Source of the DNA: Actibacterium sp. MT2.3-13A
Lineage (GTDB): Bacteria; Pseudomonadota; Alphaproteobacteria; Rhodobacterales; Rhodobacteraceae
Assembly (NCBI RefSeq): GCF_018139985.1
Contig: NZ_JAGSOU010000002.1
Span: 239,874-303,873, forward strand
Length of the DNA: 64,000 bases
Direction of reading: 5' to 3'
Part shown: piece after piece, positions 27,397 through 35,635 of the stretch
How the letters are laid out: each line of letters starts with the position of its first letter
Position numbering within the stretch: the stretch's first letter is position 1
Notes under the pieces: model-generated
What the model was told of the DNA's origin: nothing
Seen by the model: the letters and a program-made list of their open reading frames with translations, nothing else
Database searches by the model: none
Made by a program: the position numbers and the translations under genes

Positions 27397-28194
27397 ATGC
27401 ACAGGTCCGAGTCCGTCAAGGACATCATCTGGCCAACCGCCTTCATCATCTGCCTCGGGTATCTGATGTGGTACTTCCCGCAGTTCATCGTCCTGCTCGG
27501 CTGGGCGAACGATGCCATCGCATCGCAGAACCCGCCGGCGGACGCGCTGGATTTCCTGATGCTTTTCGGCGCGATCGCCACGCTTGTCGTGGGTATCGTC
27601 AAGGCCGACACGACCATCGGCGAGGGAGTTGTCGAGACGCCCTTCGACCGGGTCAGCCTTTTCCTCGGCCGCGCGACCATGATGCTGATCGTGGTCCTCG
27701 TCGCGGTCATGACCTACGAGGTCATCGTGCGCTATGTGTTCGAGCGCCCGACGCTCTGGGCCAACGAACTGTCGCTGTGGATGGCCGGCTTCATCTTCCT
27801 GCTGGCCGGGCTTTACGCCATGCAGCAGCGCAGCCATATCCGCATCTACCTGCTCTACGACGTCATGCCCCGCTGGCTGCAACGGCTGTGCGACATCATT
27901 TCGGCCGCGCTGATCGTGGTCTTCGCGCTGGCCATGGTTTACGGCAGCTACAACGAGGCGCATGCCAAGTTCCTGCGCTGGGAAACCTTCGGCACCGCCT
28001 TCGACCCGCCGATCCCGGCAACGCTGAAACCCATGATCCTGCTGCTCATCCTTCTGGTGGCGATCCAGGCGGTGTTCAATCTGATCGCCGACTGGAACAA
28101 GCTGCCAGAACACCATGCCATCATCGACGAAGAAGAGGTGGAGGACATCATCCACAGCGTCGAGGAACATTCCCACAAAGTCGAGAAAGGCTGA
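27397..28194 (+). CDS. dctQ: TRAP transporter small permease, DctQ (extended form)
   Basis: 265 residues, clearly longer than the usual 160-200. The DctQ domain proper begins at about residue 85 (LFLGRATMMLIVVLVAVMTYEVIVRYVFERPTLWANE shows the typical VRYVF..P..W..E signature). In front are two additional hydrophobic segments (IIWPTAFIICLGYLMWYF and LDFLMLFGAIATLVVGI). The C-terminus is a charged tail rich in Glu and His. It pairs with the long DctM encoded three bases downstream. Confidence 0.92.
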   Translation: MHRSESVKDIIWPTAFIICLGYLMWYFPQFIVLLGWANDAIASQNPPADALDFLMLFGAIATLVVGIVKADTTIGEGVVETPFDRVSLFLGRATMMLIVVLVAVMTYEVIVRYVFERPTLWANELSLWMAGFIFLLAGLYAMQQRSHIRIYLLYDVMPRWLQRLCDIISAALIVVFALAMVYGSYNEAHAKFLRWETFGTAFDPPIPATLKPMILLLILLVAIQAVFNLIADWNKLPEHHAIIDEEEVEDIIHSVEEHSHKVEKG

Positions 28195-28197
28195 TCA

Positions 28198-29793
28198 ATG
28201 TTCGATATCGGAACCATTTCGACAATCCTGCTGGTGTCGATGCTCGTTCTGCTGGCCATCGGCATGCCGCTGGGCTTCGCCTCGGCCATTCTCGCCGTCG
28301 GCGTGCTGGTGATGAAATTCGGCCCCGACCTGCTGTTCGGAACCTTCGGCACGGGGCCGCTGAACATCCTGGCGCAACGGGTCTACGGGCTGCTGACGGA
28401 CTATGTCCTCATCTCCATCCCATTGTTCATCTTCATGGCGAACCTGCTGGAACGCTCTGGCATCGCCAGCGAGATGTACAATTCGCTGAACGTGTGGCTG
28501 TCGCGCACCCGCGGCGGGATCGCGATCGTGACCTCGATCATGGCGGTGATCATGGCCGCCATGTCAGGCATCATCGGCGGCGAGGTGGTCCTGCTGGGCC
28601 TGATCGCGCTGCCGCAGATGCTGCGGCTGGGCTACAACCAGAACCTCGCCATCGGCACGATCTGCGCCTCCGGCTCGCTGGGCACCATGATCCCGCCCTC
28701 GATCGTTCTGATCATCTACGGCCTGATCACCGAGACCTCGATCAAGGCGCTGTTCACGGCCAGCTTCCTGCCCGGCTTCATGCTGGCATCGTTCTTCATC
28801 ATCTACATCGTCCTGCGCACGCAACTGAACCCCTCGCATGCCCCCCTGCCCGAGCCCGTGCCCGGTGAGCCGGCAGGCCGCGAGAAGGGGCTGCTCTTCG
28901 GTACGTTCCTGCTGACCCTGATCGCGGGCTTCAGCAGCGTGCTCTTCCTGCGCGCGGTGTTCCTGACCGTCACCGGCCAGAACACGGCCGCCGAAGGGGT
29001 CGATTCCATCGCCTTCGGCACGGCCGATTACGTCGTGAAGTTCGGCGTCGCCACCGCGGTGGCCCTGGCGCTGATCTTCTTCGTGGCGGGCCGCGAGCGA
29101 CTGGCGCAGTCCTGGAGCATGGGCAAGGGCCTGGTGGCGCCGCTGGTGGTGATCGGCGTCGTGCTCGGCTCGATCTACGGCGGCATCACCGGCATCACCG
29201 AGGCCGCCGGCATGGGCGTGATCGCGGTCGGCGTGATCGCCGCCATCCGCGGCGAGATGAGCGTCCACCTGCTGTTCGAAAGCCTCAAGCGCACGCTGAA
29301 ATCCACCGGCACGATCATCTGGGTGACGATCGGCGCCACGGCGCTGGCCGGTGCCTACACCATCGCGGGCGGGCCGACCTACATCGCCAACACGATCATC
29401 GGGGCGGAACTGCCGACCATGGGCATCATCCTGATCATGATGGTGATCTTCCTGTTCCTCGGCGCCTTCATGGACTGGGTCGGCATCGTGCTGCTGGTCA
29501 TGCCGGTGTTCCTGCCGATCGTGCTGCGTCTGCCGGTCGAGGAACTGGGCGTGTTCGGCAATCTCGATCCGCGCCATGTGGCGATCTGGTTCGGCGTCGT
29601 GTTCACCATGAACATGCAGGTCAGCTTCCTGTCGCCGCCCTTCGGACCGGCCGCGTTCTACCTGAAATCCGTGGCGCCGCCGCATATTTCGCTGACCGAC
29701 ATCTTCCGCGGCTTCATGCCCTTCATCGGCATCCAGCTGCTGGCGCTGTCGGTGCTGCTGATCTGGCCGCCGATCGTGTCGCTATTCCTGTAA
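28198..29793 (+). CDS. dctM: TRAP transporter large permease, DctM (long form)
   Basis: 531 residues, about 100 more than the common DctM. It forms the sodium-driven transport channel. Typical pieces are GMPLGFASAILAVGVLV near the start, TRGGIAIVTSIMAVIMAAMSGIIGG, GSLGTMIPPSIVLIIYG and, near the end, MDWVGIVLLVMPVFLPI and VVFTMNMQVSFLSPPFGPAAFYL. The extra length lies around 215-330 as additional hydrophobic segments (LLFGTFLLTLIAGFSSVLFL and others). The extended DctQ and DctM forms occur together, as expected if the additions interact. Confidence 0.93.
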   Translation: MFDIGTISTILLVSMLVLLAIGMPLGFASAILAVGVLVMKFGPDLLFGTFGTGPLNILAQRVYGLLTDYVLISIPLFIFMANLLERSGIASEMYNSLNVWLSRTRGGIAIVTSIMAVIMAAMSGIIGGEVVLLGLIALPQMLRLGYNQNLAIGTICASGSLGTMIPPSIVLIIYGLITETSIKALFTASFLPGFMLASFFIIYIVLRTQLNPSHAPLPEPVPGEPAGREKGLLFGTFLLTLIAGFSSVLFLRAVFLTVTGQNTAAEGVDSIAFGTADYVVKFGVATAVALALIFFVAGRERLAQSWSMGKGLVAPLVVIGVVLGSIYGGITGITEAAGMGVIAVGVIAAIRGEMSVHLLFESLKRTLKSTGTIIWVTIGATALAGAYTIAGGPTYIANTIIGAELPTMGIILIMMVIFLFLGAFMDWVGIVLLVMPVFLPIVLRLPVEELGVFGNLDPRHVAIWFGVVFTMNMQVSFLSPPFGPAAFYLKSVAPPHISLTDIFRGFMPFIGIQLLALSVLLIWPPIVSLFL

Positions 29794-29800
29794 ACTGGGC

Positions 29801-29820
29801 GGCGGGCCGCACGGCCCGCC
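29801..29820 (+). terminator. Stem-loop between DctM and the UxaA-type dehydratase gene
   Basis: GGCGGGCCG and CGGCCCGCC (29801-29809, 29812-29820) can pair; with a realistic loop this gives a 7-bp GC stem. It lies in a 55-base gap. No T-run follows, so at most a partial terminator within the operon. Confidence 0.4.
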
Positions 29821-29848
29821 CCCGATCCCTTTCATTAGGACCCGAGAC

Positions 29849-31363
29849 ATGACCTCCCAAACCCAGACCTCCCCCGCCACGATCCGGCTGGACGCGGCCG
29901 ACAATGTCGTCACCGCCGTGCGCCCCCTCGTCGCCGGCGAGGAGGGCGCCACCCAGCCCATCCCGCGCGGCCACAAGATGGCCACCGAGTTCATCGCCAA
30001 GGGCGGGCGGGTGCTGAAATACGCACAGCTCATCGGCTATGCCGCCGCGGATATCGCGCCCGGCCAGCATGTGCACACTCACAACCTCGAATTTCGCAAC
30101 GTCAGCCACGATTACGAATTCTCGACCAACCTGCGTCCGGTCGAAAAGGTGGCCAGGCCCGACACCTTCATGGGCTACCGGCGCGACAGCGGCCGGGTCG
30201 GCACGCGCAACTACATCGCGGTGCTGACCTCGGTGAACTGCTCGGCCACGGCGGCGCGGATGATCGCGGCGCATTTCACCCCCGAGGCGCTGGCCGCCTA
30301 TCCCAACGTGGATGGCGTGGTCGCCTTCGTGCATGGCACGGGCTGCGGCATGGCCGGCTCCGGCGACGGGTTCGAGGCGCTGCAGCGCGTGATGTGGGGC
30401 TATGCCCGCAACCCCAATGTCGGCGGCGTGCTGATGGCGGGCCTGGGCTGCGAGATGAACCAGATCGACTGGCTGATCGAGGCCTACGGACTGACCCCCG
30501 GCCCGCTGTTCCAGACCATGAACATCCAGGACGTGGGCGGCATCCGCAAGACGGTGGAGCTGGGCATCAAGAAGATCGAGTCCATGCTGCCCATCGTCAA
30601 CGAAAACACCCGCACCGAATGCCCGGCCTCCGAGCTGATGGTGGCGCTGCAATGCGGCGGGTCGGACGCGTGGTCGGGCATCACCGCCAACCCGGCGCTG
30701 GGCTATGCCTGCGACCTGCTGGTGGCGCAAGGCGGCACCGGCGTGCTGGCCGAAACGCCCGAGATCTACGGCGCCGAGCACCTGCTGACCGCCCGCGCGG
30801 TCAACCGGGATGTCGGCGACAAGCTGGTCGGCCTGATCAACTGGTGGGAGGATTACACCGCCCGCAACCTGGGCAGCATGGACAACAACCCCAGCCCCGG
30901 CAACAAGAAGGGCGGGCTGACCACCATCCTCGAAAAATCGCTGGGCGCGGCGGCCAAGGGCGGCACCACGCCGCTGACCGGCGTCTACAAATATGCCGAG
31001 CCAGTGACCGCCCGCGGCTTCACCTTCATGGACAGCCCCGGTTACGACCCGGCCTCGGTCACCGGCCAGATCGCCTCGGGCTGCAACCTGGTGGCCTTCA
31101 CCACCGGGCGCGGCTCGGCCTTCGGGGCGAAGCCCTCACCCTCGATGAAGATCGCCACCAACACCGAGATGTACAACCGCATGGTCGAGGACATGGACGT
31201 CAACGCCGGCCGCATCCTGACCGAGGGCGCCAGCGTCGAGGAGGTCGGGCGCGAGATCTACGAGATGCTCCTGCGCATGGCCAGCGGCGAGAAGAGCAAG
31301 TCCGAGGCGCAGGGCCTGGGCGACTACGAGTTCGTGCCCTGGCAGATCGGCGCGGTGATGTGA
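29849..31363 (+). CDS. UxaA/GarD-family sugar-acid dehydratase (altronate/galactarate dehydratase-like)
   Basis: 504 residues, the normal length for UxaA. The N-terminal SAF-like domain (about 10-90) contains IPRGHKMA and GQHVHTHNLEF; the large C-terminal domain begins near GYRRDSGRVGTRNYIAV and has the conserved Cys-containing GTGCGMAGSGDGFEAL and AGLGCEMNQI, metal/iron-binding in this family. It dehydrates an aldonate or aldarate to a 2-keto-3-deoxy acid. It is directly downstream of a TRAP importer and upstream of dehydrogenase genes, so it is the likely entry reaction for the imported acid. Altronate, galactarate and other C5/C6 acids remain possible. Confidence 0.92.
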   Translation: MTSQTQTSPATIRLDAADNVVTAVRPLVAGEEGATQPIPRGHKMATEFIAKGGRVLKYAQLIGYAAADIAPGQHVHTHNLEFRNVSHDYEFSTNLRPVEKVARPDTFMGYRRDSGRVGTRNYIAVLTSVNCSATAARMIAAHFTPEALAAYPNVDGVVAFVHGTGCGMAGSGDGFEALQRVMWGYARNPNVGGVLMAGLGCEMNQIDWLIEAYGLTPGPLFQTMNIQDVGGIRKTVELGIKKIESMLPIVNENTRTECPASELMVALQCGGSDAWSGITANPALGYACDLLVAQGGTGVLAETPEIYGAEHLLTARAVNRDVGDKLVGLINWWEDYTARNLGSMDNNPSPGNKKGGLTTILEKSLGAAAKGGTTPLTGVYKYAEPVTARGFTFMDSPGYDPASVTGQIASGCNLVAFTTGRGSAFGAKPSPSMKIATNTEMYNRMVEDMDVNAGRILTEGASVEEVGREIYEMLLRMASGEKSKSEAQGLGDYEFVPWQIGAVM

Positions 31364-32220
31364 TGGCGGCACCGGGCGCATTGCGGGCGGGGCTGATCGG
31401 CGCGCATATCGGGCGCACCCGCCTGCCCGCCGCTTTGCGCATGATGTGCGAGGAAAGCGGGCTCGATTTCGCGTTCGAGCTGATCGACACCGCCGACCGG
31501 CCGGAGTTCGATTTCGAGGAAACCGTGGCCGCCTGCCGCGCCGCGGGCTGGAAGGGCGTCTCGGTCACCCACCCGCACAAGGCGCAGGCCGCCGACTGGG
31601 TGGACGGCGCCATGGCCGCGGGGCTGCGCGGGCTGGGGGCGTGCAACACCATCACCTTCGGCCCGCCGCTGCGCGGCTTCAACACCGACTACACCGGATT
31701 CCTCTCCGCCTGGCGGGCGGAGCGCGGGGCCGCCCTGCCCGGCCGCGTGGCGATGGCGGGCGCCGGCGGCGTGGCGCGCGCACTCGGGCCGGCGCTGGCC
31801 CGGCTTGGCGCGCGCGAGATCGCGATCTGGGATGCCCGCCCCGAAAGGGCCGAGGAACTGGCGCAGCGCATCGGCCCGGCGGCGCGCGCGGTGCCCATCG
31901 CGCAGGCCGCCGAGATCGCCGCGGCCAGCGACGGGTTGGTCAACGCCACGCCCCTGGGCATGGCCGAATATCCCGGTTCGGCCTTTCCCACCCCCCTGTC
32001 CGGCGCGCCTCAATGGGCCTTCGACGCCGTCTATACGCCCACCCGGACCGCCTTCGTTCAGGCGGCGGAGGCGGCCGGCGCACAGGTGATCACCGGCTTC
32101 GCGCTGTTCAAGCACATGGCGCTGCGCACCTTCGAAGCCTACACCGGCCTGCCGCCCGACGCCGCGCGGATCCTGCCCCGGCTCGACTACCTCATACCTG
32201 ACAAGGAGTTGACGACATGA
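31363..32220 (+). CDS. Shikimate dehydrogenase-like (AroE family) oxidoreductase with altered substrate pocket
   Basis: 285 residues; the ATG at 31363 overlaps the dehydratase stop by one base. The catalytic pair of the family is present: K73 in VTHPHKAQ and D109 in GFNTDYTGF, plus NADP-binding GAGGVARALGPALARLG. The N-terminal shikimate-contact motif, normally SxS in GSPIxHSxSP, reads GAHIGRTRLPA, so both serines are lost and an arginine pair appears instead. Together with its place inside a sugar-acid operon this argues against a biosynthetic AroE; oxidation of a different polyhydroxy acid is more likely (inference). Confidence 0.9.
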   Translation: MAAPGALRAGLIGAHIGRTRLPAALRMMCEESGLDFAFELIDTADRPEFDFEETVAACRAAGWKGVSVTHPHKAQAADWVDGAMAAGLRGLGACNTITFGPPLRGFNTDYTGFLSAWRAERGAALPGRVAMAGAGGVARALGPALARLGAREIAIWDARPERAEELAQRIGPAARAVPIAQAAEIAAASDGLVNATPLGMAEYPGSAFPTPLSGAPQWAFDAVYTPTRTAFVQAAEAAGAQVITGFALFKHMALRTFEAYTGLPPDAARILPRLDYLIPDKELTT

Positions 32221-33101
32221 GCAAACCGACAATCGGATTTATCGGCCTGGGCCTGATGGGCTCGGCCATGGTGGAATGCATGCAAAAGGCGGGCTATGAC
32301 GTAACCGTTCTGGGCCACCGCGACCGCACCGGCATCGAGGCAGCGCTTGGCCGCGGCGCGACCGAGGCCGCAAATGCGCGTGAAGTGGCGGAGAACTCCG
32401 ACATCGTGATGTTCTGCATGGGCACCTCCGCGCATGTCGAGTCCCGCGTCTATGGCGAGGACGGCGTGCTGGCCGGCCTCAAGGACGGCGCGATCGTGAT
32501 CGATTTCGGCACCTCGCTGCCTGGCTCCACCAAGAAGATCGGCGCCGATATGGCCGCCAAGGGCGCCACCTATCTGGACGCGCCGCTGGGCCGCACGCCC
32601 GCGCATGCCAAGGAAGGCAAGCTGAACATCATGTGCTCGGGCGACAAGGCGGCCTATGACAGGGCCAAGCCGGTGCTCGACGCGCTGGGCGAGAACGTGT
32701 TCCACCTCGGCGAGCTGGGCACCGGCCACACGATCAAGCTGATCAACAACTTCTTCGCCATGACCACCGCCTGCGCCATGTCCGAGGCCTTCGCCCTGGG
32801 CGACAAGGCCGGCGTGCCGCGCGAAAAGCTTTATCAGGTGATGTCGGCCGGCCCGCTGCATTCGGGCATGATGGATTTCGTCAAGGCCTTCGCCACGGAG
32901 AAGAGGATCGACCTCGCGTTCTCGATGAACAACGCCGCCAAGGACGTAGGCTATTATCGCAGCATGGCCGAGGAACTGGGCGCGGCCTCGCGGATGTCGG
33001 CCTGCGCCGCGGACACCCTGGCCGAGGCGATCGAGGCGGGCTGGGGCGACCGCATGGTGCCCGAGATGGTCGACTACCTCGCCGGGAACATCCAGAAATG
33101 A
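32217..33101 (+). CDS. NAD-binding beta-hydroxyacid dehydrogenase, GRTP type
   Basis: 294 residues, overlapping AroE by ATGA. Rossmann motif GFIGLGLMGSAM; catalytic lysine in GTGHTIKLINN. The substrate-binding motif, usually DAPVSGG, reads DAPLGRTPAHAKEG, placing an arginine where family members have a glycine/serine loop; sulfolactaldehyde reductase YihU has a comparable GRT. The arginine could bind a carboxylate or other acidic group. The same variant occurs in the dehydrogenase at 40025-40954. It probably acts on the product of the dehydratase pathway (a semialdehyde or hydroxyacid). Confidence 0.91.
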   Translation: MSKPTIGFIGLGLMGSAMVECMQKAGYDVTVLGHRDRTGIEAALGRGATEAANAREVAENSDIVMFCMGTSAHVESRVYGEDGVLAGLKDGAIVIDFGTSLPGSTKKIGADMAAKGATYLDAPLGRTPAHAKEGKLNIMCSGDKAAYDRAKPVLDALGENVFHLGELGTGHTIKLINNFFAMTTACAMSEAFALGDKAGVPREKLYQVMSAGPLHSGMMDFVKAFATEKRIDLAFSMNNAAKDVGYYRSMAEELGAASRMSACAADTLAEAIEAGWGDRMVPEMVDYLAGNIQK

Positions 33102-33826
33102 GCCGCCTCATCGGAAAACGCGCCTTCGTCACCGCTGCCGGCCAGGGGATCGGCCGCGCCATCGCCGAGGCATTCGTGGCCGAGGGCGCCGAGGTCACGG
33201 CGACCGACCTGAACGGCGGCTGGCTGGGAGGCATCGGCGCGGCGCATGCCTTTGCGCTGGATGTCACGGACAAGGCGGCGCTTCAGGCGGCCGTGCGCGA
33301 GGCGGCGCCGGACCTGCTGGTCAACTGCGCGGGCGTCGTGCATTCGGGCTCCATCCTGGAGGCCACGGATGACGAGTTCGACTTTGCCGTGAACCTGAAC
33401 GTGCGCGCGCAGATGCATGCCATCCAGGCGGCGCTGCCCGGCATGCTGGGCAAGGGCTGCGGCGCGATCGTCAATATCAGCTCGGTCTGCTCGTCGATCC
33501 TGGCCGCGCCCAACCGCTTCGTCTACGGCACCACCAAGGCGGCGGTGATCGGGCTGACCAAATCGGTGGCGCTGGAATATGTGACCCGGGGCATCCGCTG
33601 CAACGCGATCTGCCCGGGCACGGTGGACAGCCCCTCGCTGCACGAAAGGCTGCGCGCCACCGGCGACTACGAAAAGGCCAAGGCCGATTTCATCGCCCGC
33701 CAGCCGATGGGCCGGATCGGCACGCCGCAGGAGGTGGCCGCGCTGGCGGTCTACCTGGCAAGCGACGAATCCGCCTTTACAACCGGACAGGCGCATGTGA
33801 TCGACGGCGGCTGGGCCGCCGGCTGA
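33098..33826 (+). CDS. SDR similar to BDH2 / 2-keto-3-deoxy-L-fuconate 4-dehydrogenase
   Basis: 242 residues, overlapping the previous gene by ATGA. Cofactor motif TAAGQGIGRA, catalytic NISSV and YGTTK. The segment CPGTVDSPSLHERLRATG followed by RQPMGRIGTPQEVA is characteristic of the BDH2/KDF-dehydrogenase branch, whose bacterial members oxidise C4 of 2-keto-3-deoxy-L-fuconate. That activity would feed the diketo-acid hydrolase candidate at 24530-25375. It completes a dehydratase, dehydrogenase, hydrolase route from an aldonate to pyruvate plus a hydroxyacid. Confidence 0.92.
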   Translation: MSRLIGKRAFVTAAGQGIGRAIAEAFVAEGAEVTATDLNGGWLGGIGAAHAFALDVTDKAALQAAVREAAPDLLVNCAGVVHSGSILEATDDEFDFAVNLNVRAQMHAIQAALPGMLGKGCGAIVNISSVCSSILAAPNRFVYGTTKAAVIGLTKSVALEYVTRGIRCNAICPGTVDSPSLHERLRATGDYEKAKADFIARQPMGRIGTPQEVAALAVYLASDESAFTTGQAHVIDGGWAAG

Positions 33827-33856
33827 GGCTGAAACGGCCGGGGCCCTGCCCCGCTG

Positions 33857-33879
33857 CCGCGCGCCATCCCGGCGCGCGG
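33857..33879 (+). terminator. Stem-loop before the EamA gene
   Basis: A perfect 9-bp repeat (CCGCGCGCC / GGCGCGCGG, 33857-33865 and 33871-33879) with loop ATCCC, in the 77-base gap after the SDR gene. There is no T-run. Confidence 0.5.
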
Positions 33880-33903
33880 ACCTACTCTTGGGACTGAACC
33901 GCG

Positions 33904-34824
33904 ATGGCTCCGACATATCTCCAGCCGCCGCGCCCGGACCGCAAGCCGGCCAAGGCGCGCGAGGACCGGCCGCTGGCCGGCGTCCTGATCATGTGCGGCG
34001 CGGTCCTGTTCTTCACCGGCATCGACAGCTCGGCCAAGTGGCTGATCCTGTCAGGGCTGCCGGCGCTTCAGGTGGTCTTTGCCCGCTACGCGGGGCATTT
34101 CCTGGCCTCGCTGGTGGTGTTCCTGCCCCGCGAGGGGCTGTCGGCCTTCCGCTCGCGCAATCCGCTGCTGCAATTCCTGCGCTCGGCGCTGCTGCTGGGC
34201 AGCACCGCGCTGAACTTCACCGCGCTGACCTATCTGCCGATCACCGTGACCACCGCGATCTTTTTCGCCGGGCCGATCGTCGTCTCGCTGCTCAGCATCC
34301 CCATCCTGGGCGAGCGGGTGGGCATCCGGCGACTGATGGCGGTGTTGGTGGGCTTTTCCGGCGTGCTGGTCGTGCTCCAGCCCTGGGGGGCGGAATTCCA
34401 CCCCGCGATGTTCCTGTCGCTGGGCGCGATGAGCTGCGCCTCGCTCTATTTCGTGCTGACGCGCCTGCTGGCCGGCACCGAGAGCAACGCCACCAGCCAG
34501 CTGTGGTCCAGCGGCCTTGCCACGCTGGTCTTCCTGCCCTTCATGCTGAAGGTCTGGATCTGGCCCGAGACGATCACGGGTTATGTCGTGCTGACCCTGA
34601 TCGGCACTTTCGGCGTGCTGGGGCATTCGCTGGTGACGGTGGCGCACAGGCTGGCAGACGCATCGGTGCTGGCGCCGGTGGTCTATCTGCAACTGCTGTT
34701 CGCCACGGTGGCGGGGGTGCTGCTGTTCGCCACGCTGCCGACGCTGTGGACGCTGGTCGGCGCGCTGATCATCGTCGGCTCGGGCATCTATATCTGGGCG
34801 CGCGAGCGGCAGCTGAAAAAATAA
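33904..34824 (+). CDS. EamA-family (DMT superfamily) transporter
   Basis: 306 residues with ten predicted membrane segments in two EamA repeats (first repeat from VLIMCGAVLFFTGIDSSAKWL, second from MFLSLGAMSCASLYFVLTRLLAG to IIVGSGIYIWARE). Members export or import small metabolites across the inner membrane. It is the last gene of the TRAP operon, before a strong terminator. A role in exporting a pathway by-product is possible but not shown by the sequence. Confidence 0.9.
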   Translation: MAPTYLQPPRPDRKPAKAREDRPLAGVLIMCGAVLFFTGIDSSAKWLILSGLPALQVVFARYAGHFLASLVVFLPREGLSAFRSRNPLLQFLRSALLLGSTALNFTALTYLPITVTTAIFFAGPIVVSLLSIPILGERVGIRRLMAVLVGFSGVLVVLQPWGAEFHPAMFLSLGAMSCASLYFVLTRLLAGTESNATSQLWSSGLATLVFLPFMLKVWIWPETITGYVVLTLIGTFGVLGHSLVTVAHRLADASVLAPVVYLQLLFATVAGVLLFATLPTLWTLVGALIIVGSGIYIWARERQLKK

Positions 34825-34846
34825 GGGCCGCCCGAAGGCGGCCCTT
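34823..34846. terminator. Bidirectional terminator between EamA and SDR genes
   Basis: A perfect 10-bp stem AAGGGCCGCC / GGCGGCCCTT (34823-34832, 34837-34846) with a CGAA tetraloop, preceded by an A-run (GAAAAAATAA) that serves as a U-run for the minus-strand transcript. It separates two convergent genes. Confidence 0.85.
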
Positions 34847-34869
34847 GCGATCGAAGCAATCGGGGCTGC

Positions 34870-35619
34870 TCAGCCGCGCCCGATATAGGGCATCGCCGTC
34901 GCCATCACCGTCATGAACTGCACGTTGGCCTCCAGCGGCAGGCGCGCCATGTGCAGCACCGAGCTGGCCACATGGGCGGCATCCATCACCGCCTCGGCCC
35001 GGATGGAGCCGTCAGCCTGCGGCACGCCCACGGTCATCGCCTGCGCCATGTCGGTCAGCGCGTTGCCGATGTCGATCTGGCCGCAGGCGATGTTGAAGGC
35101 CCGCCCGTCGAGGCTCAGCGTGCGCGTGAGCCCGGTCACCGCGTGCTTGGACATCGTGTAGGGCGCCGAACCCGGCCGCGGCACATGCGCCGAGACCGAG
35201 CCGTTGTTGATGATCCGCCCACCCTGCGGGTCCTGCCGCCGCATCAGGCCGAAGGCCGCCCGGGCGCACAGGAACATGCCGGTGATGTTCACGTTGCTCA
35301 GCGCCAGCCAGTCCTCGACCGCGATCTCGTCGATCATGGTCGAGGGCAGGCCCATGCCGGCATTGTTGAACAGCACGTCGAGCCGCCCCCATTCGTCGGC
35401 CAGCCGGCCGAAGCCGGCGTCCACGGCCTGCGCGTCGGTCACGTCGAGGGGCAGCACCAGCGCGCGCGCGTGGCCCTGCGCGGTCTCCTCCAGCGCCTCC
35501 GCCCGGCGCCCGACCAGCGCCACGCGCCAGCCCTCGTCCAGGAACAGCCGCGCGGTGACCCGGCCGATGCCGCTGCCCGCGCCGGTGATCAGGATGCTCT
35601 GTGCGGTGTCGTTGCTCAT
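34870..35619 (-). CDS. Short-chain dehydrogenase/reductase (SDR)
   Basis: 249 residues from ATG 35619 with AAAGGA upstream. TGAGSGIGR cofactor motif, NNAGMG, catalytic NNGSVS and YTMSK. It is 16 bases downstream of the xylonate-type dehydratase gene and in the same orientation, so it should be co-expressed under the operator at 37472. A sugar or sugar-acid dehydrogenase role is likely; D-xylose or L-arabinose 1-dehydrogenase activity is possible since no other obvious sugar 1-dehydrogenase is in the window. Confidence 0.9.
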   Translation of the reverse strand: MSNDTAQSILITGAGSGIGRVTARLFLDEGWRVALVGRRAEALEETAQGHARALVLPLDVTDAQAVDAGFGRLADEWGRLDVLFNNAGMGLPSTMIDEIAVEDWLALSNVNITGMFLCARAAFGLMRRQDPQGGRIINNGSVSAHVPRPGSAPYTMSKHAVTGLTRTLSLDGRAFNIACGQIDIGNALTDMAQAMTVGVPQADGSIRAEAVMDAAHVASSVLHMARLPLEANVQFMTVMATAMPYIGRG

Positions 35620-35635
35620 CAGGGTCCTTTCCCGG

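Noticed and set aside
31363..32220. Biosynthetic shikimate dehydrogenase
   Set aside because: The substrate-contact serines are missing and the gene is embedded in a sugar-acid operon; kept only as AroE-like.
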